Positions 60,691 through 64,000 of a stretch of 64,000 bases of DNA are shown piece by piece (positions within the stretch are counted from its first letter, which is position 1; the number at the start of each line of letters is the position of its first letter). The position numbers and the translations under genes are program-made. A model generated the notes under the pieces. The model was not told the origin of the DNA. It saw nothing but the letters and a program-made list of their open reading frames with translations, and searched no databases. Origin of the DNA: Pseudomonas marginalis (GTDB lineage Bacteria; Pseudomonadota; Gammaproteobacteria; Pseudomonadales; Pseudomonadaceae); contig NZ_JALJWV010000001.1 of assembly GCF_024169655.1 (NCBI RefSeq), positions 5,810,001 to 5,874,000 of the forward strand, written 5' to 3'.

Positions 60691-61545
60691 TTAGTCGCCG
60701 GTCGCGATTTCCCGCGCCGGATCGGTAATCCACTCGCTCCACGATCCCGCATACAACTTGCCCAACGGGTAACCCGCCAGGCTCAGGGCGAACAGGTTAT
60801 GGCACGCCGTCACGCCCGAACCGCAATACGCCACCAATTCATCCGGCGAACGGCCTTGCAACTGGGCGGCGAAGCGCTGCCTGAGCTGCTCGGCCGGCAG
60901 GAAACGCCCGTCGCTGCCGAGGTTTTCGGTGAACGCCGCACATTGCGCACCGGGAATGTGCCCGGCAATCGGATCGATAGGCTCGACATCGCCGCGAAAG
61001 CGCGGCTGGGCGCGGGCGTCGATCAGGGTCAGGCCCGGCTGGCCCAGGCGTTTTTGCAACTGCTCGGCATCCAGCAGCAGGCGATTGTCCGGCGCGCCGA
61101 CCAAGGTGCCGCGCTCGATCACCGGCGCATCCAGACTTAACGGGAAACCGGCTGAATGCCAGGCCTTCAAGCCACCGTCCAGGATAAACACGCCGTCGCG
61201 CTTGCCCAGCCAGGCCAGCAACCACCAGGCGCGGGCCGCGTAGGCACCGGGGCCGTCGTCGTAGAGCACCACATCGGTATCGGCATTCACGCCCCAGGCG
61301 CGCAATTGCTCGGCCAACGCCTGCGCCTGCGGCAACGGGTGACGCCCGGTCACGCCCTTGGCCACCGGCCCGCTGAGATGACGCTCCAGGTCGGCATATT
61401 GCGCGCCCTCGATATGTCCTTCGGCATAGCTGCACAGCCCGTAGTCCGGGTCTTCCAGGGCAAAGCGGCAGTCAAGTAGCACCAGAGCCCCACGTTGTTG
61501 GCGCTCGGCCAGTTGCTGGGGGCTGATCAGTTGGGCAAGCGGCAT
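60691..61545 (-). CDS. sseA: 3-mercaptopyruvate/thiosulfate sulfurtransferase
   Basis: Two-domain rhodanese of 284 aa. The catalytic loop is CGSGVTA (Cys near residue 242), the pattern of mercaptopyruvate sulfurtransferases rather than CRKGVTA of thiosulfate-specific rhodaneses. The N-terminal domain (LLDCRFALEDPDYG) lacks a catalytic Cys loop. It transfers sulfur from mercaptopyruvate to thiols or cyanide. Convergent with yheT, 33 bp upstream of a TetR gene on the same strand. Confidence 0.92.
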   Translation of the reverse strand: MPLAQLISPQQLAERQQRGALVLLDCRFALEDPDYGLCSYAEGHIEGAQYADLERHLSGPVAKGVTGRHPLPQAQALAEQLRAWGVNADTDVVLYDDGPGAYAARAWWLLAWLGKRDGVFILDGGLKAWHSAGFPLSLDAPVIERGTLVGAPDNRLLLDAEQLQKRLGQPGLTLIDARAQPRFRGDVEPIDPIAGHIPGAQCAAFTENLGSDGRFLPAEQLRQRFAAQLQGRSPDELVAYCGSGVTACHNLFALSLAGYPLGKLYAGSWSEWITDPAREIATGD

Positions 61546-61578
61546 GACGGACTCCTGTGAACAGATTCGGGAAAGACC

Positions 61579-62250
61579 CTACTTCACTTCTTCCAGTGCC
61601 TGGTTCAACGGCACATAAAACTCTTTGAACAGTGCATCCACCTCTTTTTTTGCCTGCGGCGTGACAAACCCCGCCTCCAGCACCAGCACCTGATACACCC
61701 CGCGCTTGATCGCTTCGGCGCTCAAATGCGTGGACTTTTCATTGGTGGTACACAAAAACCGCACCCAGGAGGTGAGGATGATCCAGGCATTGAGGGTCAG
61801 CGCCTCGGTTTGCACCGGGTCCATATTGAGAATGCCGGCATCGACAAACCCTTGGTAGATAGCACCACCCTGAATCAGGCAACGCTGGGAAAAACGCCGG
61901 TAGCCGGTGGCCAATTCCGGGTCGCTCTCCAGCAGGTGTTCGAGGTCACGGTGCAGGAAACGGTAGCGCCACATGCCGGCCAGGACCGCCTGCAGGTAGA
62001 AGCGCTTGTCATCCACCACCATGGCGCGACCTTGGGGCGGGCGCAGGAAACTGTCCACCAGGGCTTCGTATTCGCGAAACAGCATGGCGATGATCGCCTG
62101 CTTGTTGGGGAAGTGGTAGTACAGGTTGCCCGGCGAAATTTCCATATGGGCGGCAATATGGTTGGTGCTGACACTGCGCTCGCCCTGCTGGTTAAAAAGC
62201 TCCAGGCTGGTTTGCACAATGCGCTCGCTGGTCTTTACTCGTGGTGCCAT
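61579..62250 (-). CDS. TetR family regulator
   Basis: Regulator of 223 aa with an N-terminal HTH (SVSTNHIAAHMEISPGNLYYHFPNKQAI near residues 24-52). The C-terminal ligand domain has the TetR_C-type aromatic block MWRYRFLHRDLEHLLESDPELATGYR near 90-118. It diverges from the aldehyde dehydrogenase gene across 146 bp and probably represses it. Likely ligands are acyl or aromatic aldehydes or acids; inference only. Confidence 0.9.
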   Translation of the reverse strand: MAPRVKTSERIVQTSLELFNQQGERSVSTNHIAAHMEISPGNLYYHFPNKQAIIAMLFREYEALVDSFLRPPQGRAMVVDDKRFYLQAVLAGMWRYRFLHRDLEHLLESDPELATGYRRFSQRCLIQGGAIYQGFVDAGILNMDPVQTEALTLNAWIILTSWVRFLCTTNEKSTHLSAEAIKRGVYQVLVLEAGFVTPQAKKEVDALFKEFYVPLNQALEEVK

Positions 62251-62396
62251 AGGGGATCAGCTTCTGTACACGTGATCGGCCATCTTACGGCCTAACCTTG
62301 TCGGGATAAATCCAGTTGTTGCTGCAATGTTATTTGACAATTTAGAGCAATGACTCTAAAAACTCAGGCAGACCAATAACAATCTGGAACTGCGCC

Positions 62397-63824
62397 ATGT
62401 CTGCCAACGTTGCTTACCTGCAAAATTCCCAGACACTGGATCAACTCCAGAGCCTGTTCGACGCCCAACGCCGCGCCTATGCCGCCAACCCGATGCCGCC
62501 GGCCGCGCAGCGCCAGCAATGGCTCAAGGCCTTGCGCGAAGTGCTCAGCGACGAACGCCAGGCGCTGATCAACGCGATCAGCCAGGACTTCAGCCACCGC
62601 AGCCCCGACGAAACCCTGTTCGCCGAACTGATGCCCAGCCTGCATGGCATTCACTATGCGAGCAAACACCTCAAGGGCTGGATGAAACCTTCCCGCCGCG
62701 CTGTAGGCATTGCCTTCCAGCCAGCCTCGGCCAAAGTCATCTACCAACCGCTGGGCGTGGTCGGGGTAATCGTGCCCTGGAACTACCCGCTGTACTTGGC
62801 CATCGGGCCATTGGTGGGTGCGTTGGCCGCGGGCAACCGGGTGATGCTCAAACTCAGCGAATCGACCCCGGCCACCGGCGAACTGCTCAAGACCCTGCTG
62901 GCGAAGGTTTTCCCCGAAGACCTGGTGTGCGTGGTGCTGGGCGAGGCCGAAGTCGGTATCGCGTTTTCCAGCCTGCGCTTCGACCACCTGCTGTTCACCG
63001 GCGCCACCAGCGTCGGTAAACATGTGATGCGCGCGGCCGCCGAGCATCTGACCCCGGTCACCCTGGAGCTGGGCGGCAAATCGCCAGCTATTGTTTCCGC
63101 CGATGTACCCCTCAAGGACGCCGCCGAACGCATCGCCTTCGGCAAAGCCTTGAACGCCGGGCAAACCTGTGTGGCGCCGGACTACGTGCTGGTGCCGGAA
63201 GATCGCGTCGAGGGTTTCGTCGAGGCCTACAGCAAAGCGCTTCGCGGGTTTTACCCGACGCTGGCCGACAACCCGGACTACACCGCCATCATCAACGAGC
63301 GGCAACTGGCCCGACTCAATGCCTACGTAAAAGACGCCACCGACAAGGGCGCCACCCTGATCCCTCTGTACGACCAGGGCCAGGCACGCCGCATGGCCCA
63401 CAGCCTGCTGTTGAATGTCAGCGACGAAATGACGGTGATGCAGGACGAAATCTTCGGCCCGGTACTGCCGATCGTGCCTTATCGCGGCATCGATCAAGCC
63501 TTTGCCTACATCAATCAGCGGCCTCGCCCACTGGCCCTGTACTACTTCGGCTACAACAAGCGCGAACAGAACCGCGTACTCCACGAAACCCACTCCGGCG
63601 GCGTATGCCTGAACGACACGTTGCTGCATGTGGCTCAGGACGACATGCCCTTCGGCGGCATCGGCCCGTCGGGCATGGGCCACTACCACGGCCATGAAGG
63701 GTTCCTCACGTTCAGCAAGGCCAAGGGCGTGCTGGTCAAGCAACGCCTGAACGCCGCGAAGTTGATCTACCCGCCCTACGGCAAAGCAATCCAGAAGTTG
63801 ATCCAGAAGCTGTTTATCCGCTGA
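62397..63824 (+). CDS. calB: Coniferyl-aldehyde dehydrogenase-type enzyme
   Basis: NAD(P)-dependent aldehyde dehydrogenase of 475 aa. Seen: VVGVIVPWNYPLYLAIGPLVGALAAGN near residue 119, TLELGGKSPAIV near 223 (catalytic Glu) and NAGQTCVAPDY near 256 (catalytic Cys). The C-terminal extension and overall pattern match the CalB class, which oxidises coniferyl and other hydrophobic aldehydes. The real substrate is likely broader. Divergent from a TetR gene and 28 bp before a Tat-exported protein gene, the usual order ahead of a GMC oxidoreductase. Confidence 0.9.
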   Translation: MSANVAYLQNSQTLDQLQSLFDAQRRAYAANPMPPAAQRQQWLKALREVLSDERQALINAISQDFSHRSPDETLFAELMPSLHGIHYASKHLKGWMKPSRRAVGIAFQPASAKVIYQPLGVVGVIVPWNYPLYLAIGPLVGALAAGNRVMLKLSESTPATGELLKTLLAKVFPEDLVCVVLGEAEVGIAFSSLRFDHLLFTGATSVGKHVMRAAAEHLTPVTLELGGKSPAIVSADVPLKDAAERIAFGKALNAGQTCVAPDYVLVPEDRVEGFVEAYSKALRGFYPTLADNPDYTAIINERQLARLNAYVKDATDKGATLIPLYDQGQARRMAHSLLLNVSDEMTVMQDEIFGPVLPIVPYRGIDQAFAYINQRPRPLALYYFGYNKREQNRVLHETHSGGVCLNDTLLHVAQDDMPFGGIGPSGMGHYHGHEGFLTFSKAKGVLVKQRLNAAKLIYPPYGKAIQKLIQKLFIR

Positions 63825-63852
63825 TACCGCCACCCTCGGGATAACCATAACA

Positions 63853-64000
63853 ATGAACCCAAGCCTGACTGATTCACCCGCGCTGTCGCGGCGCGGCGTC
63901 CTGAAAATCGGCCTGTGCGCCAGCGCCTTCCTGGCCACCGCCGGGCTGGGCGCCAGCCTCAGCGGCTGCTCCAGCAGCACCCCGGCCAGCGGCTTTGCGT
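63853..64000 (+). CDS. Tat-signal lipoprotein, 5' fragment (cut by window end)
   Basis: Only 49 codons are visible. They form a twin-arginine signal (S-R13-R14-GVLK) followed by a hydrophobic stretch and a lipobox LSGC with Cys39, so the product is exported folded and probably lipid-anchored. In the syntenic P. aeruginosa region (PA0365-PA0364) such a protein precedes a GMC-type dehydrogenase, for which it resembles a gluconate-dehydrogenase subunit 3. That part lies outside the window. Confidence 0.7.
   Translation, partial: MNPSLTDSPALSRRGVLKIGLCASAFLATAGLGASLSGCSSSTPASGFA

Overview
The window is chromosomal DNA of a Pseudomonas, most likely of the P. fluorescens group. The evidence is the high G+C content with C/G-rich third codon positions, ten fluorescent-pseudomonad REP palindromes, and a gene order that, from memory, follows the P. 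aeruginosa PAO1 block around PA0428-PA0364 in reverse numbering. I found no tRNA, rRNA, CRISPR array or prophage.

Layout: (1) 1-5590 holds housekeeping genes: an RhlE-type RNA helicase, the yceI/cytochrome b561 pair, bioA and rsmE. (2) 5609-9542 is a small amino-acid cassette (orphan periplasmic binding protein, DadA-like dehydrogenase, divergent LysR regulator) followed by a hemolysin III/TrhA-family membrane protein. (3) 9687-17865 is a complete biotin-independent malonate decarboxylase locus, mdcABCDEGH plus madLM on the minus strand, with the regulator mdcR convergent at its end. (4) 18030-23182 is the accessory segment: a rhodanese/truncated haemoglobin pair, a decayed IS481-family element sitting inside a REP palindrome, an XRE regulator with an NBR1-like C-terminal domain, a divergent isopenicillin-N-synthase-like oxygenase, and a LysE-family exporter. 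(5) 23186-33027 is the Pil-Chp chemosensory operon pilG-pilH-pilI-pilJ-chpA-chpC, without pilK and chpB.

(6) 33267-39295 carries gshB, a tonB3-like gene, algH/yqgE, ruvX, pyrR, pyrB and a catalytically dead dihydroorotase (pyrC'). (7) 39429-48537 carries a TM2 protein, an NlpC/P60 endopeptidase, pilT (with no pilU beside it), yggS, proC, yggT, metX, metW, a DUF4426 protein, rdgB, hemW and a DUF3392 protein. (8) 48695-59607 carries trmB, thiG, thiS, a DUF423 protein, mtgA, rpoH, ftsX-ftsE-ftsY, an M16 protease pair and rsmD. (9) 59668-64000 carries a YheT-type hydrolase, sseA, a TetR regulator, a CalB-type aldehyde dehydrogenase and the first codons of a Tat-exported lipoprotein cut by the window end.

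The genes form several working units. Malonate is imported by MadLM and decarboxylated by the MdcACDE complex, whose prosthetic group is made by MdcB and MdcG and loaded with malonyl by MdcH. The Pil-Chp system, PilT and the TonB3-like protein all relate to type IV pili. PyrB and PyrC' make the transcarbamoylase assembly. FtsY, FtsE and FtsX serve membrane targeting and division. The least explained part is the XRE-NBR1 / oxygenase / LysE cassette (20800-23182). It looks like a regulated make-and-export unit for a small molecule, probably amino-acid derived. That reading is inference.
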